DNA of 64,000 nt from Pigmentiphaga humi (GCF_900606115.1 NZ_UWPJ01000008.1:62001-126000), one strand, 5' to 3'; counted from the stretch's first letter, positions 25,998 to 34,782 are shown. The notes: generated from the sequence alone by a model not told the origin. A program made the numbers and translations.

Positions 25998-26867
25998 ATG
26001 ACGCCTTCAGACGCCCAGGACGTTTTTTCCACCCGCCAGCGCTTCCTGTTCAGCCTCGCGTACCGGATGCTGGGCACCCGCGCCGACGCGGAAGACGCCG
26101 TGCAGGAAACCTTCCTCAAGTGGCGCGCCACCGACCGCGGCGCCATCGACAACCCGGCCGCCTGGCTGACCCAGACCTGCACCAACCTGTGCGTGGACAT
26201 GCTGCGCGCCGCCTATCGCACGCGCGTGGAGTATGTCGGATCGTGGCTGCCCGAACCCATTCACGCGCGGCTGGACGATACGCCCGAATCGCGCCTCGAG
26301 CTCGCCTCCTCCCTGACTACCGCCTTCCTGCTGATGCTGGAGCGGCTGACGCCCAAGGAACGTGCCGCCTATCTGCTGCACGAAATCTTCGATACGCCCT
26401 ATCCGGACATCGCCGCCACGCTGGGCATGCAGGAGAGCGCCTGCCGCAAGCTGGTCTCGCGCGCCCGCGAGGCGGTCGAAACCGACAAGGTGCGCCACGT
26501 CACCCCGGTTGCCCGCCAACAGGAGCTGCTGGGCGCGTTCCGGGCCGCGATCGACGGCGCCGGCACCGAGCGGCTCGCCGCGCTGCTGGCGGACGACGTC
26601 TGCATCCTGTCCGACAGCGGCGGCAAGGCCTCCGCCCTGCGCCACGAACTGCTCGGCAAACAGGCGGTCCTGCGTTTCATCGAGCGCGGGCTCCAGCGCT
26701 TCTGGCACGGCATGGAATGGGTGGAAGCCGATATCAACAACACGCGCGGCGTGCTCCTGCGCGAGGGCAGGACGGCAACGGCGGCCATGACCTTCGCCTA
26801 CGACGAAAAGGGCTCGGTTTCGGCCATCTACGTCATGCGTAATCCGGACAAATTGGGAAGGGTCTAG
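25998..26867 (+). CDS. ECF41-family (SigJ-like) RNA polymerase sigma factor
   Basis: A 289-residue extracytoplasmic-function sigma factor. Region 2 (about 10-75) contains FSLAYRMLGTRADAEDAVQETFL; region 4 (about 105-160) contains ERLTPKERAAYLLHEIF and then DTPYPDIAATLGMQESACRK. An extra C-terminal SnoaL-like domain (about 170-289) ends in NPDKL, a hallmark of ECF41, and contains DSGGKASA at the place of the DGGGR motif. In ECF41 proteins this domain controls activity in place of a separate anti-sigma factor, and none is encoded here. It is likely co-transcribed with the AhpD-like gene and autoregulated. Confidence 0.92.
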   Translation: MTPSDAQDVFSTRQRFLFSLAYRMLGTRADAEDAVQETFLKWRATDRGAIDNPAAWLTQTCTNLCVDMLRAAYRTRVEYVGSWLPEPIHARLDDTPESRLELASSLTTAFLLMLERLTPKERAAYLLHEIFDTPYPDIAATLGMQESACRKLVSRAREAVETDKVRHVTPVARQQELLGAFRAAIDGAGTERLAALLADDVCILSDSGGKASALRHELLGKQAVLRFIERGLQRFWHGMEWVEADINNTRGVLLREGRTATAAMTFAYDEKGSVSAIYVMRNPDKLGRV

Positions 26868-26988
26868 GTCTTCCGGCGGCGCAGCCCTGCCGGGCTTCGC
26901 GGGAGGTTACATCCGTTGCATGCGGTGAAGGCGCGGAGCGCGGGAGAGCTACTAATATGGGGACTTCCCGATTCCCGTGGCGGCTACC

Positions 26989-27474
26989 ATGCATGCGTCG
27001 ACGCCCCTTCTTTCTTCCATGCACAGACTGGCGCTGGCTTGCGTCTGCGCGCTGGCGCTGTCCGGCTGCGCCGGTCTGGCGGGCCGCGATCCGCTCGGCG
27101 TGCAGGTGGCCGGCATCGAGCCGCTGCAGGGCCAGGGCATGGAGCTGCGCATGCTGGTCAAACTGCGCGTGCAGAATCCGAACGACACCCCGGTGGACTA
27201 CGACGGCGTGGCGCTGGAGCTGGACCTCAACGGCAACCGTTTCGCCACCGGCGTCAGCGATGCGCGCGGCACCGTGCCGCGCTTCGGCGAGACCGTGCTG
27301 GGCGTGCCGGTCTCGGTATCGGCGCTCGGGGCCTTGCGCCAGGCATTGGGGCTGGCTTCCGGGTCGCGCCTGGACAATATCCCCTATACGCTGCGCGGCA
27401 AGCTGTCCGGCGGCGTGGCCGGCACCACCCGTTTTTCCGATAAAGGGGCGCTCAGCCTGCCCGGTTATCCTTGA
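26989..27474 (+). CDS. LEA type 2 (WHy-domain) lipoprotein
   Basis: A 161-residue predicted lipoprotein with lipobox LALSGC and a LEA-2/WHy-type immunoglobulin-like domain (about 45-155). The domain shows LRMLVKLRVQNPNDTPVDYD and then GVALELDLNGNRFATGVSD. Such proteins sit at the envelope and are linked with desiccation or stress tolerance in other organisms. Start choice is uncertain: GTG 26977, ATG 26989 and ATG 27019 are all in frame; the shortest gives MHRLALACVCALALSGC, a good signal by itself. It is 12 bp before the DUF5924 gene. Confidence 0.78.
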   Translation: MHASTPLLSSMHRLALACVCALALSGCAGLAGRDPLGVQVAGIEPLQGQGMELRMLVKLRVQNPNDTPVDYDGVALELDLNGNRFATGVSDARGTVPRFGETVLGVPVSVSALGALRQALGLASGSRLDNIPYTLRGKLSGGVAGTTRFSDKGALSLPGYP

Positions 27475-27486
27475 TCCGCCCTCCCC

Positions 27487-28554
27487 GTGCCAGACCTGAA
27501 ATCTCTCTTGCAGCGCCTCCTGGCGCTCGTGCAGCGCTATCCCGGAACGATAGCCGCCTTCGGGTTCGCCTCGGGCATCGTCAGCTTCTTCACCGTCGAG
27601 CGGCACGAAGCCTTCGCCCGCGTCATCGCCATCGTCATGCTGCTGTGCTGGGCCTGGCTGGTGGTGGAACAATGGCTGCGCCAGCGCATGAAGCAGCGGC
27701 TGGGCTGGACCATCCCCACGCCGGTGCTGCGCTACGCCACCCAGATGATCCACCAGGAAGGACTGTTCTTCGTGCTGCCCTTCCTCTATGCAGCCACCAC
27801 CTGGAACAGCGGCCAGGTGGTGTTCACCGGCCTGCTGGGCGCCGCGGCGCTGGTGGCGCTGGTCGACCCTCTGTATTTCCGCTGGCTGGCGGGCCGCCGC
27901 TGGGTCTTTCTGACTTATCACACCTTCACGATGTTCGCCGTGCTGCTGACGGCATTCCCGCTGATCCTGCACCTGACCACGGGGCTGAGCTACCGCCTCG
28001 CGCTGGGCGTCGCGGTTGCGCTGTCCTTTCCGTCGCTGGCCGAGCTGCTGTCGATCGAGGCGCGCTGGCGCAAATGGGCGGTCGTCGGACTGATGGCGGC
28101 GCTCGGCGCGCTGGGCTGGTTCGCGCGCCTGTGGGTGCCGCCGGCGACGCTGCGGCTCAACGAAATGGCGATCTCCACCCAGATGGATACGCGCACGATG
28201 GCGGCCGGCAAAAGCCTGCGCACGGTCACGCCGGCGCAATTGCAGGCGAACGGCATCTACGCCTATACGGCGGTCAGCGCGCCGCTGGGCCTGCGCGAGC
28301 ACATCTATCACGTATGGCTGCACAACGGCCGGGAGGTGGACCGGATCGCGCTGGACATCCGCGGCGGCCGCAAGGAAGGCTACCGGGCCTGGACCCACAA
28401 GCGCAACTTCACCGCGGATCCGCAAGGCCGCTGGCAGGTCAAGGTGGTGACCGACGCCGGCCAGATGATAGGAACACTGCGCTTTCGCGTCGAAGACCGG
28501 GCTTCCCCGGAGAATGCGGCGCCCGCCGCGCCGACTCCCGAGCCCGCACCGTAG
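27487..28554 (+). CDS. DUF5924/DUF2914 membrane protein
   Basis: A 355-residue protein with about six to seven transmembrane segments in the first 220 residues (for example TIAAFGFASGIVSFF, VIAIVMLLCWAWLVV and FVLPFLYAATTW) and a soluble C-terminal DUF2914-like beta domain (about 225-335) with YAYTAVSAPLGLREHIYHVW. A Pro/Ala-rich tail ends it. GTG 27487 is the start; no ATG is available nearby. It follows the LEA-2 lipoprotein gene closely and is convergent with a porin gene. Function unknown. Confidence 0.85.
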   Translation: MPDLKSLLQRLLALVQRYPGTIAAFGFASGIVSFFTVERHEAFARVIAIVMLLCWAWLVVEQWLRQRMKQRLGWTIPTPVLRYATQMIHQEGLFFVLPFLYAATTWNSGQVVFTGLLGAAALVALVDPLYFRWLAGRRWVFLTYHTFTMFAVLLTAFPLILHLTTGLSYRLALGVAVALSFPSLAELLSIEARWRKWAVVGLMAALGALGWFARLWVPPATLRLNEMAISTQMDTRTMAAGKSLRTVTPAQLQANGIYAYTAVSAPLGLREHIYHVWLHNGREVDRIALDIRGGRKEGYRAWTHKRNFTADPQGRWQVKVVTDAGQMIGTLRFRVEDRASPENAAPAAPTPEPAP

Positions 28555-28629
28555 CGGTTCGCTCGGGCTCCGCCTTTCCTCGGCAAGCGCCTCGGGCCTG
28601 CTCCGCCGCCTTCGCGGCCTGCCTGCGCC

Positions 28630-29664
28630 TCAGAAACTGTGGTTCATCCCCAGGCCGACGTTGGTCCGGCTGGCCAGATGCCCGGGACGGGCGTGGCCCA
28701 GGCCGGCATAGAGGAGGGTTCGCGGGGACCACGCATAAGACACGCCCAGGCTGGCGTAGCCGGTTGCGCCTTCGGTGCCGTAGCCCTGGAAATCCCTGCC
28801 TATGCCTGCCTTCCAGGTCACCGCGCCGGTCCGGTGGACGGCGGCCAGCATGGCGCTCGTGCGGCGGCGTCGCGGCTCTCCCAACTGCATTTGGCTGAAG
28901 GGACTCAACTCGGTCAGATTGGCCGAGACCATGATGCGCGTCGCTCCCGGTCCATAGGCCAGGCCCAGGAAATAAGTCCGGTCGTCCACGCTGTTGCGCT
29001 CGGCCGAGGCCAGCGCGGTCCAGCCCCCGCCTTCGTAATTGACCGCTCCCGCCAGACCGCGCCTGCGCTCCACCGCGCCGTTGCCATCGGGAACCTGACT
29101 GCGCTCGCCATTGACCGACAGATGCGCCGACCAGCCGGCCAGGACCGGCGAATCGTAGAACACGCCGTTGTTGACCCGGCTGTAGTCGCCGGCCGCGCCG
29201 GTTCGGTACGGGTCGGCGCGATACGAGGGATGGTAGATCTGCCAGGCGATCGAAGCCACCCGGTCGAAGTTGGCCCAGGGGTCGAACTGCCAGTCCAGCG
29301 CCCACAGGGGCGTCATGGCCCGCCCGAGCCTGAGCTTGCCGAACGGGCCGGACAGGCCGACCGTGGACTCGCCGTAGAACAGCGGCCCGGCGCCGCTGGC
29401 CTCCAGGCGTCCGCTGTCGATCTCGAAGCGCGATTGCAAGTGGAACAGCGCGGCATAGCCGCCGCCGAGATCCTCCACGCCCTTTATGCCCCAGTAGCTG
29501 CGCTGGATGTTGCCCACCGAGACGGGGCCGCGCGCCAGCTTGTAGACCCCGGCATCGACGGTGCCATAGAGCACGACGGACGATTCGGCCGCGGCCCCGG
29601 CGGACAAGCCCAGCCACGCTCCCAGCGCCGCGGCTCCCGCCCGATATCTGCCTCGCCCCTTCAT
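28630..29664 (-). CDS. Gram-negative general porin
   Basis: A 344-residue outer-membrane beta-barrel porin. The signal peptide is about 26 residues (GAAALGAWLGLSAGAAA), followed by SSVVLYGTVDAGVY, the constant start of betaproteobacterial porins, then SYWGIKGVEDLGGGYAALFH, LFYGESTVGLSGPFGKLRLG and a terminal MNHSF with the C-terminal Phe needed for BamA recognition. Start 29664 gives the signal peptide; longer frames upstream add no signal features. Divergent from a lipoprotein gene. Substrate selectivity unknown. Confidence 0.92.
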   Translation of the reverse strand: MKGRGRYRAGAAALGAWLGLSAGAAAESSVVLYGTVDAGVYKLARGPVSVGNIQRSYWGIKGVEDLGGGYAALFHLQSRFEIDSGRLEASGAGPLFYGESTVGLSGPFGKLRLGRAMTPLWALDWQFDPWANFDRVASIAWQIYHPSYRADPYRTGAAGDYSRVNNGVFYDSPVLAGWSAHLSVNGERSQVPDGNGAVERRRGLAGAVNYEGGGWTALASAERNSVDDRTYFLGLAYGPGATRIMVSANLTELSPFSQMQLGEPRRRRTSAMLAAVHRTGAVTWKAGIGRDFQGYGTEGATGYASLGVSYAWSPRTLLYAGLGHARPGHLASRTNVGLGMNHSF

Positions 29665-29885
29665 GCCTGCGTTCCTCCCGTCCGGCTCTATTCGAAACGC
29701 CGACAGTGTGGCCCCGAACGGCGTTCCTTGGCAAAACCCGGCCTGGGCAGCAAGTTCCATGCGGGGGAGCCACAACGACGAATCTGTCCCGCTCGCCGGC
29801 CATGGCCGCATCGGCCCAGGCCTAATGGCGCCATCCATCCGCGCGGCCGGCAGACTGGCGCGGATCCACCTGCCCAGGATGCGCC
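29665..29885. other. Intergenic region between divergent porin and lipoprotein genes
   Basis: A 221-bp gap. I see no clear promoter consensus, dyad or small gene here; it should hold the two divergent promoters. Confidence 0.5.
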
Positions 29886-30404
29886 ATGCCCCGATCCGCT
29901 CTTTGCACGCTCGGCCTCTGTGCCGGCCTGCTCGCCGCCTGCGGCGGCGAAGAACCTCCCGCCAACGACACGCCGGCCCCTACCGTCGGCGATCTCGAAA
30001 GCCAGGGCCAATTGCCCACGCTGGACCGCTCCGCCGGACTGGCCGGACCCGATGCCGGCGGCAACGGTATACGCGACGACATCGATGCCTGGATCGCCGG
30101 CCGGCAGGCCACGCCCGAGCTTCGGGCCGCGCTCGCCCAACTGGCCCGCGCCTATCAGGCCTCGGTCGTGCGCGGCAGCCAGGATGCGGCCGCCGCCCTC
30201 GATGCGGCGGCGCAGAGCGGGCAGGCCATTTCCTGCATCATGACCCACAGCGCCTCGGAGGCCGAAGGCATGCAGGCCATGTCCGTCTTGCGCAAGATGA
30301 CCGCCAATACCAGGGAACGGGTCCAGGCCTACCTGGCCTACGCCCGCGCGCTCGACGGCGCAGTCATGGCCGTGTCCGACAAGGATGGCTGCGATGCGCA
30401 ATAG
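29886..30404 (+). CDS. Hypothetical lipoprotein
   Basis: A 172-residue protein with signal peptide and lipobox LLAACGG at residues 15-21. The mature part is Ala-rich and predicted mostly helical, with two further cysteines (one in AISCIMTH, one in DKDGCDAQ at the end) that could form a disulfide. I do not recognise the family. Its 3' end overlaps the start of the next gene, a secreted hydrolase-like protein, so the two are probably made together and may work together at the envelope. Confidence 0.75.
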   Translation: MPRSALCTLGLCAGLLAACGGEEPPANDTPAPTVGDLESQGQLPTLDRSAGLAGPDAGGNGIRDDIDAWIAGRQATPELRAALAQLARAYQASVVRGSQDAAAALDAAAQSGQAISCIMTHSASEAEGMQAMSVLRKMTANTRERVQAYLAYARALDGAVMAVSDKDGCDAQ

Positions 30405-31728
30405 GATCCGGCTCCGTTCCGCCCTTGCCCTGCTTGGTTGCGCGCGCGCGGCCGTGTTCGCCGGCATCGCCGCCGTCCCGGCCTTCGCCCATGCTCAGCT
30501 GTGCCCGGAACGCACGCATACGCTGGCCTTTTTCAACGGCGTCTGGAACACGCCGGACGAAGCCTATTCCGGCGCCCGGACGCTCCTGGCGACGCTGCGG
30601 GAAGGCATGGCGTCCGACCCGCGCGGCGCCGGCCTGGCGGTGGGCGCGGAAGTCTTCTACAACGCCAGCGGCCTGGAACGGCGGGCGCTCGACGGCATCG
30701 AAGATCTTGCCGAGGTGTTCGAACAGCGCGCGGCGGAGCTGGACGAAGCCTTGAGCCAGCGCTGGGAATTATTCTGGGAGGTCGTCGACGGCAGGCTGGC
30801 CTGGTGGCGCAAAATCGCGCAGGCGGTGCCGCGCGCCAACGAACTGGCCGACGCGCTGGTGCAGGCACGCAATGCCCGCATCCTCGCGCGCACGGCAAGG
30901 CTGGCCGCCGCACCGCCCACCGGCGCCGACTACGCCGCCCATCGATTGCGCCTGCAGGCCCTCAGTATGCAAGGACACGGCCTGCTGATGGTCGGCCACT
31001 CGCAAGGCAATTTCTTTCTCAACACGGCCTGGCGGGCTGCCGATGCGGCCCATGCCGCGGCGGTCCATCTCGCGCCCGCCGCGTCCGTCGTCAACGGCCC
31101 GCATCTGCTGTCTTCCAACGATACGGTGATCGCCGCGCTGCGCGGCATGGTGCCCGGGCTCCCGCCGCCCGCCAATCTCGCCATTCCCTTTTCGGCCGAC
31201 GACGTCACCGGCCATATGCTGGTGGAGACCTACCTGGACGCGCGCCGCAACGGCCGCGCCGCCGCCGGCGCCATGATGGCCCAGGCGCTGCTGCAGCTGG
31301 CGCGGCCCGCGCCTAGCGCCAGTCCGGGTTTCTTCACCGCCACGCTGGCCTGGGACGGCGAAGGCGACCTGGACCTGCACGTGCTCGAACCCGGAGGCGC
31401 CCACGTGCACTACGGCGCGCGCATAGGCGCCGCGGGCGCGCTGGACCTGGACAACATCAAAGGCCATGGCCCCGAGCACTACCACGCAAGCTGCGACCCG
31501 GCGCGCCTGCAGGCCGGCACCTACAGCATCGGACTGAACAACTACGCGGCTCCCGCCGGCAGGACGGCCACGCTCCAGCTGGCCACGGCCGAACACGGCG
31601 TACTGCGCACCGTGCGTCTCGATGCCGGAGCCGCACGGGGTCCGGCGGGTGACGAAGCGCCGCAGATTGCGATGCGCGCCGCGGTGGCGCGGCAGCCGGA
31701 CGGCTCGTGGACGGTCCGGGCGCACTGA
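30394..31728 (+). CDS. Secreted alpha/beta-hydrolase-like protein with C-terminal beta domain
   Basis: A 444-residue exported protein with signal peptide (about residues 1-35, ending FAHAQ). The middle contains a nucleophile elbow GHSQG with Ser203 in LLMVGHSQGNFFLN, suggesting a lipase/esterase-type alpha/beta hydrolase. The C-terminal 110 residues begin TATLAWDGEGDLDLHVLEPGG and continue with DNIKGHGPEHYHA and YSIGLNNY, a pattern resembling the YfaP/DUF2135 beta-sandwich. ATG 30394 has AAGG at 30380-30383, whereas ATG 30385 lacks spacing to it. It overlaps the previous lipoprotein gene by 11 bp. Function is not established. Confidence 0.75.
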   Translation: MRNRIRLRSALALLGCARAAVFAGIAAVPAFAHAQLCPERTHTLAFFNGVWNTPDEAYSGARTLLATLREGMASDPRGAGLAVGAEVFYNASGLERRALDGIEDLAEVFEQRAAELDEALSQRWELFWEVVDGRLAWWRKIAQAVPRANELADALVQARNARILARTARLAAAPPTGADYAAHRLRLQALSMQGHGLLMVGHSQGNFFLNTAWRAADAAHAAAVHLAPAASVVNGPHLLSSNDTVIAALRGMVPGLPPPANLAIPFSADDVTGHMLVETYLDARRNGRAAAGAMMAQALLQLARPAPSASPGFFTATLAWDGEGDLDLHVLEPGGAHVHYGARIGAAGALDLDNIKGHGPEHYHASCDPARLQAGTYSIGLNNYAAPAGRTATLQLATAEHGVLRTVRLDAGAARGPAGDEAPQIAMRAAVARQPDGSWTVRAH

Positions 31729-31826
31729 TGCCGGCCCCAGGAGAACCCGCACATGCCGCGACGCCGGCCATCCCGCGGCCGGACTGCTATCGTCGCATCT
31801 GACGACACACGAACGCTGACAGGCCG

Positions 31827-32585
31827 ATGACGACATTGCAATGGTTGGCGGGAAGCTACGCCGGGGCCGCTTTTCTCGCCTGGCTGGCATGCGCATGCAT
31901 CTTCGGCTTGTGGATCGGCCGCGCCTTCGATACCCGGCGCGTACCGCCGGCACGACGCGCGCGGACCGCGGCCTGGCTCATCGCGGCAGGCGCGGCCGTG
32001 TTCGCGCTCATCGCCGTCAATGTGGTGACCGAGTCGCGGCTGGTCCTGCTGGACCACGCGATTGCGCAGGCCTTGGCCAGCCACGCCTCGGCGGCATGGC
32101 TGCGCGCGCTGGCCCTGCTGACGATGGCGGGCGACCGCGCCTTCCTGTTCGCACTAGGCGCCGCCGTCCTGGCCTTCCTGCTGCTACGCCGCCGCTGGGC
32201 GGATGCCGGGTTCTGGCTGGCCGGCACGCTCGGCGCCTCGGGCCTGAACGTACTGCTCAAGCACGCCTTCCGCCGGATCCGCCCCGAACACCTGCACGGC
32301 TACACCCAGGAACTCGGATGGAGCTTCCCCAGCGGCCACGCCACCGGCTCGATGGCGGTGTACGGCCTGCTGGCCTATCTGGCGATAAGCGCCATGCCCG
32401 CGGCCTGGCGCCCCGGGCTGACGATGGCGGCTGCCGCGCTCATCGCCGCCATCGGCTACAGCCGCGTCATCCTGCAGGTGCACTACCTGAGCGACGTCGT
32501 CGCCGCATTCGCCGTTACCGGGGCCTGGATGCTGGGCATCATCCGGCTGCGCGAACGGGCGCTTGCGTCGTCCGGCTCGCGCTGA
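31827..32585 (+). CDS. PAP2-family membrane phosphatase
   Basis: A 252-residue integral membrane phosphatase of the PAP2 (phosphatidic acid phosphatase/undecaprenyl-diphosphatase) superfamily. The three catalytic motifs are present: KHAFRRIRP, FPSGHATGS, and SRVILQVHYLSDVVA. About six transmembrane helices are visible. Such enzymes dephosphorylate lipid phosphates at the outer face of the inner membrane. The exact substrate is unknown. Confidence 0.88.
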   Translation: MTTLQWLAGSYAGAAFLAWLACACIFGLWIGRAFDTRRVPPARRARTAAWLIAAGAAVFALIAVNVVTESRLVLLDHAIAQALASHASAAWLRALALLTMAGDRAFLFALGAAVLAFLLLRRRWADAGFWLAGTLGASGLNVLLKHAFRRIRPEHLHGYTQELGWSFPSGHATGSMAVYGLLAYLAISAMPAAWRPGLTMAAAALIAAIGYSRVILQVHYLSDVVAAFAVTGAWMLGIIRLRERALASSGSR

Positions 32586-32679
32586 AAGCGAGCCGATTCG
32601 GCCGTTGCCCGACACGGGCATCGCCGTATGGGCCGCACACCTCAGCCCCGGGCCGCGTGCGATCGCCTCTCTTCAGCCG

Positions 32680-32697
32680 TCAGTTTTTTTCATACTT
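32680..32697. promoter_or_regulatory. T-rich motif upstream of the CoA-transferase operon
   Basis: TCAGTTTTTTTCATACTT lies about 85 bp before the CoA-transferase start; TCAGTTTTCTTGCATT occurs at 37375-37390 before the amidohydrolase gene. The shared motif could be a binding site for the LysR regulator encoded at 36409-37317 (inference). Confidence 0.35.
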
Positions 32698-32725
32698 AGC
32701 CAAAAATATATCGATTGTTGCCTGC

Positions 32726-32775
32726 CCCTCGCTGACCAAGAATAGCGCTACCCGAACGGTGCTGATCAGCGAGGG
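32726..32775. promoter_or_regulatory. Long-loop inverted repeat overlapping the CoA-transferase ribosome binding site
   Basis: CCCTCGCTGA (32726-32735) and TCAGCGAGGG (32766-32775) are perfect 10-bp inverted repeats 30 bp apart. The right arm contains the GAGGG ribosome binding site of the TTG start at 32781, so a folded leader would hide it. Confidence 0.55.
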
Positions 32776-32780
32776 AAAAA

Positions 32781-33977
32781 TTGTTAAACAAAGCACGAAT
32801 TCTGGACCTCACCTGGGTGCTGGGCGGTCCGTTTGCAGGGCAGACGCTCGCGCAGCTCGGCGCGGAAGTCATCAAGATCGAGCCTCCCGAAGGGGACTCG
32901 TCCCGGGGGGTCCCGGTCTATCGCTTCGACGGCGACAGCTCCTTCTTTCTTTCCGTCAACCGGGGCAAGTCGAGCGTCTGCATCGACCTGAAGCAGCCGG
33001 CCGGACGCGAAGCGTTCTATGACCTGGTGCGCATCAGCGACGCCGTCGTCTACGGCTTCGCTCCCGACGTTCCCGCCCGTCTGGGCCTGGATTTCGAGAG
33101 CCTCCGGAAGGTCAATCCGCGCATCGGCGTCGCCCAGTTGATCGGCCTGCACGACGCGGGCGAGTATGCCCGCGCGCCCGCCTACGACCTGATCGTTCAG
33201 GCAATGGGGGGAGTGATGAGCATTACAGGCTCCGAATCGAGCGAGCCCTGCCGCGTCGGCTATCAGATTGCGGATCTGGCCGGCGGGCTCTATCTGGCGC
33301 TCGCCGCGTGCGGCGTCCTGTACCAGGGGGCCCGCGAAGGCAAGGCGGCCCATGCGCAGATATCGCTGCTGGATTGCCAGCTCGCGCTGCTCACCTGGCA
33401 GGCCCAGAACCACTTCATATCGGGCGACGTTCCCCGGCGCATGGGCAGCCGCAATCCGATGATCGCCCCGAGCGAGGCCTTTCTTTGCAGCGACGGCGGC
33501 TACCTCGCCATTTCGCCGACCGGGGAACATTTCTGGCCCAAGCTCTGCGACGTCATTGGCCGGCCCGAATTGGCGACCGACCCGAGATTCTCCGACCGCG
33601 GCAAGCGGGTCGAGAACGTGGAGGCGCTCGTGGCCGAGCTCTCCGAGGTGTTCGCCGGGCAGAGCGCCGACCATTGGGCCGCCGCGCTTTTCCAGGCGCG
33701 CGTTCCGGCCGGCAAGGTGATGAACGTGGCCGAAGCGGTCGATCAGCCGCTGGCGCGACTGCGCAACATGGTCGAGAGCGTAGAGAAGCCGGAAACAGGC
33801 AACGCCTTGAACTTCCTGGGCAACCCCTTCAAGTACGCGGCACAGCGCCCGCTGGACTATCCCCCGGCGCTCGGCAGCGCCACGCGGCGGATCTTCCAGA
33901 CGCTGTGCGCTTATCCGGAAGCGAAGATCGACCAGTTGGTGCAATCGAAAGTTCTTTTCACAGGAGAGCAGGAATGA
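32781..33977 (+). CDS. Family III CoA-transferase (CaiB/BaiF)
   Basis: A 398-residue CoA-transferase that moves CoA between carboxylic acids. It shows ILDLTWVLGGPFAGQTLAQLGAEVIKIE at the N-terminus (CoA site), NRGKSSVCIDLK, and the catalytic Asp in QIADLAGGLYLALAACG. TTG 32781 is the start, with GAGGG just upstream. It is the first gene of a tight operon of five (CoA-transferase, two hotdog proteins, cysteine hydrolase, deacetylase). Its stop overlaps the next start (ATGA). It probably activates the imported acid, or an intermediate, as a CoA thioester; donor and acceptor are unknown. Confidence 0.9.
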   Translation: MLNKARILDLTWVLGGPFAGQTLAQLGAEVIKIEPPEGDSSRGVPVYRFDGDSSFFLSVNRGKSSVCIDLKQPAGREAFYDLVRISDAVVYGFAPDVPARLGLDFESLRKVNPRIGVAQLIGLHDAGEYARAPAYDLIVQAMGGVMSITGSESSEPCRVGYQIADLAGGLYLALAACGVLYQGAREGKAAHAQISLLDCQLALLTWQAQNHFISGDVPRRMGSRNPMIAPSEAFLCSDGGYLAISPTGEHFWPKLCDVIGRPELATDPRFSDRGKRVENVEALVAELSEVFAGQSADHWAAALFQARVPAGKVMNVAEAVDQPLARLRNMVESVEKPETGNALNFLGNPFKYAAQRPLDYPPALGSATRRIFQTLCAYPEAKIDQLVQSKVLFTGEQE

Positions 33978-34423
33978 CACGACCAAGCGAAATCAAGCCG
34001 CGCGAAGGCGAGCAGCGCGGCACGACCTATGACGACTACGTCATTGGCGATACCCTCCCGCCGCTCCACTTCAGCGTCACGCCGGAGATCATGCAGGAGT
34101 ACGCGGGCGTCGTCGACGGCGATGCGGCCGGCTATGAAGTCGACGGCCGCCGGGCCGCGCTTCCATCCGTGCTGCAGGTCTATTTCATGGCTGTCCTGTA
34201 CAGCAAGTACCCGCCTCAGCAGGGCGGCGTGATGGGTTCCAACCAGTTCCGGTTCTTCGAGCCGATCTGGGCCGACGAAAGCATCGACATCGTCGGCACC
34301 GGCCGCATCGAGAAAAAGTTCGTCAAGCGCGACAAGCGCTACGTCAGTTTCTCCGCCGACTTCAAGGACAAGAACGGCCGCATGATCGCGCAGGCGCTCA
34401 ACGTCAGCCATTTCCCGGAGTAA
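33974..34423 (+). CDS. Hotdog-fold MaoC-like dehydratase subunit A
   Basis: A 149-residue hotdog protein of the MaoC/FAS1-like dehydratase N-terminal type. It shows TYDDYVIGDTLPPLHFSVTPE and a central helix region VLQVYFMAVLYS, then QFRFFEPIWADE. It lacks the catalytic Asp-His of hydratase 2 and so is probably the non-catalytic partner of the next gene product, as in heterodimeric enoyl-CoA hydratases. The start overlaps the CoA-transferase stop; the next gene follows after 3 bp. Confidence 0.82.
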   Translation: MTRPSEIKPREGEQRGTTYDDYVIGDTLPPLHFSVTPEIMQEYAGVVDGDAAGYEVDGRRAALPSVLQVYFMAVLYSKYPPQQGGVMGSNQFRFFEPIWADESIDIVGTGRIEKKFVKRDKRYVSFSADFKDKNGRMIAQALNVSHFPE

Positions 34424-34426
34424 GAC

Positions 34427-34759
34427 ATGGAAAAACGGATCTTCATTACCCAGAAGATGATCGACCAGTACGGCGTGCTCAACGGCGACAACGACATCAT
34501 CCATTACGACATCGACTACGCCCGCCAGCGCGGCTACAAGGACACCCTGGCGCACGGCCCGATGGTCATGGGCTACGCCGCGGAACTCGCGGCCAGGAAG
34601 TACGGCAGGGACTGGCACCGCCGCGGGGAAATCGAGGTGAAGTTCATCGCGCCGACCTATCCCAACGAAGAACTCGTCGTCTCCATTGACGATGGCGGCA
34701 ACGTCGTCGCCAAGGTCGGGGAGACCGTCAACGTCGTGGGCACGGCCCGCCTCCGCTGA
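34427..34759 (+). CDS. Hotdog-fold MaoC-like dehydratase subunit B (catalytic)
   Basis: A 110-residue single-hotdog MaoC protein. NGDNDIIHYDIDYA carries the hydratase-2 Asp/Asn-x(4)-His catalytic pattern and AHGPMVMGYAAELA the following helix. It is short for a stand-alone hydratase, which supports pairing with the 149-residue hotdog encoded just before it. Likely reaction: hydration or dehydration of an enoyl-CoA made by the CoA-transferase. Confidence 0.83.
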   Translation: MEKRIFITQKMIDQYGVLNGDNDIIHYDIDYARQRGYKDTLAHGPMVMGYAAELAARKYGRDWHRRGEIEVKFIAPTYPNEELVVSIDDGGNVVAKVGETVNVVGTARLR

Positions 34760-34782
34760 CGCCCGCTGCCGTGGAGGGAAAG

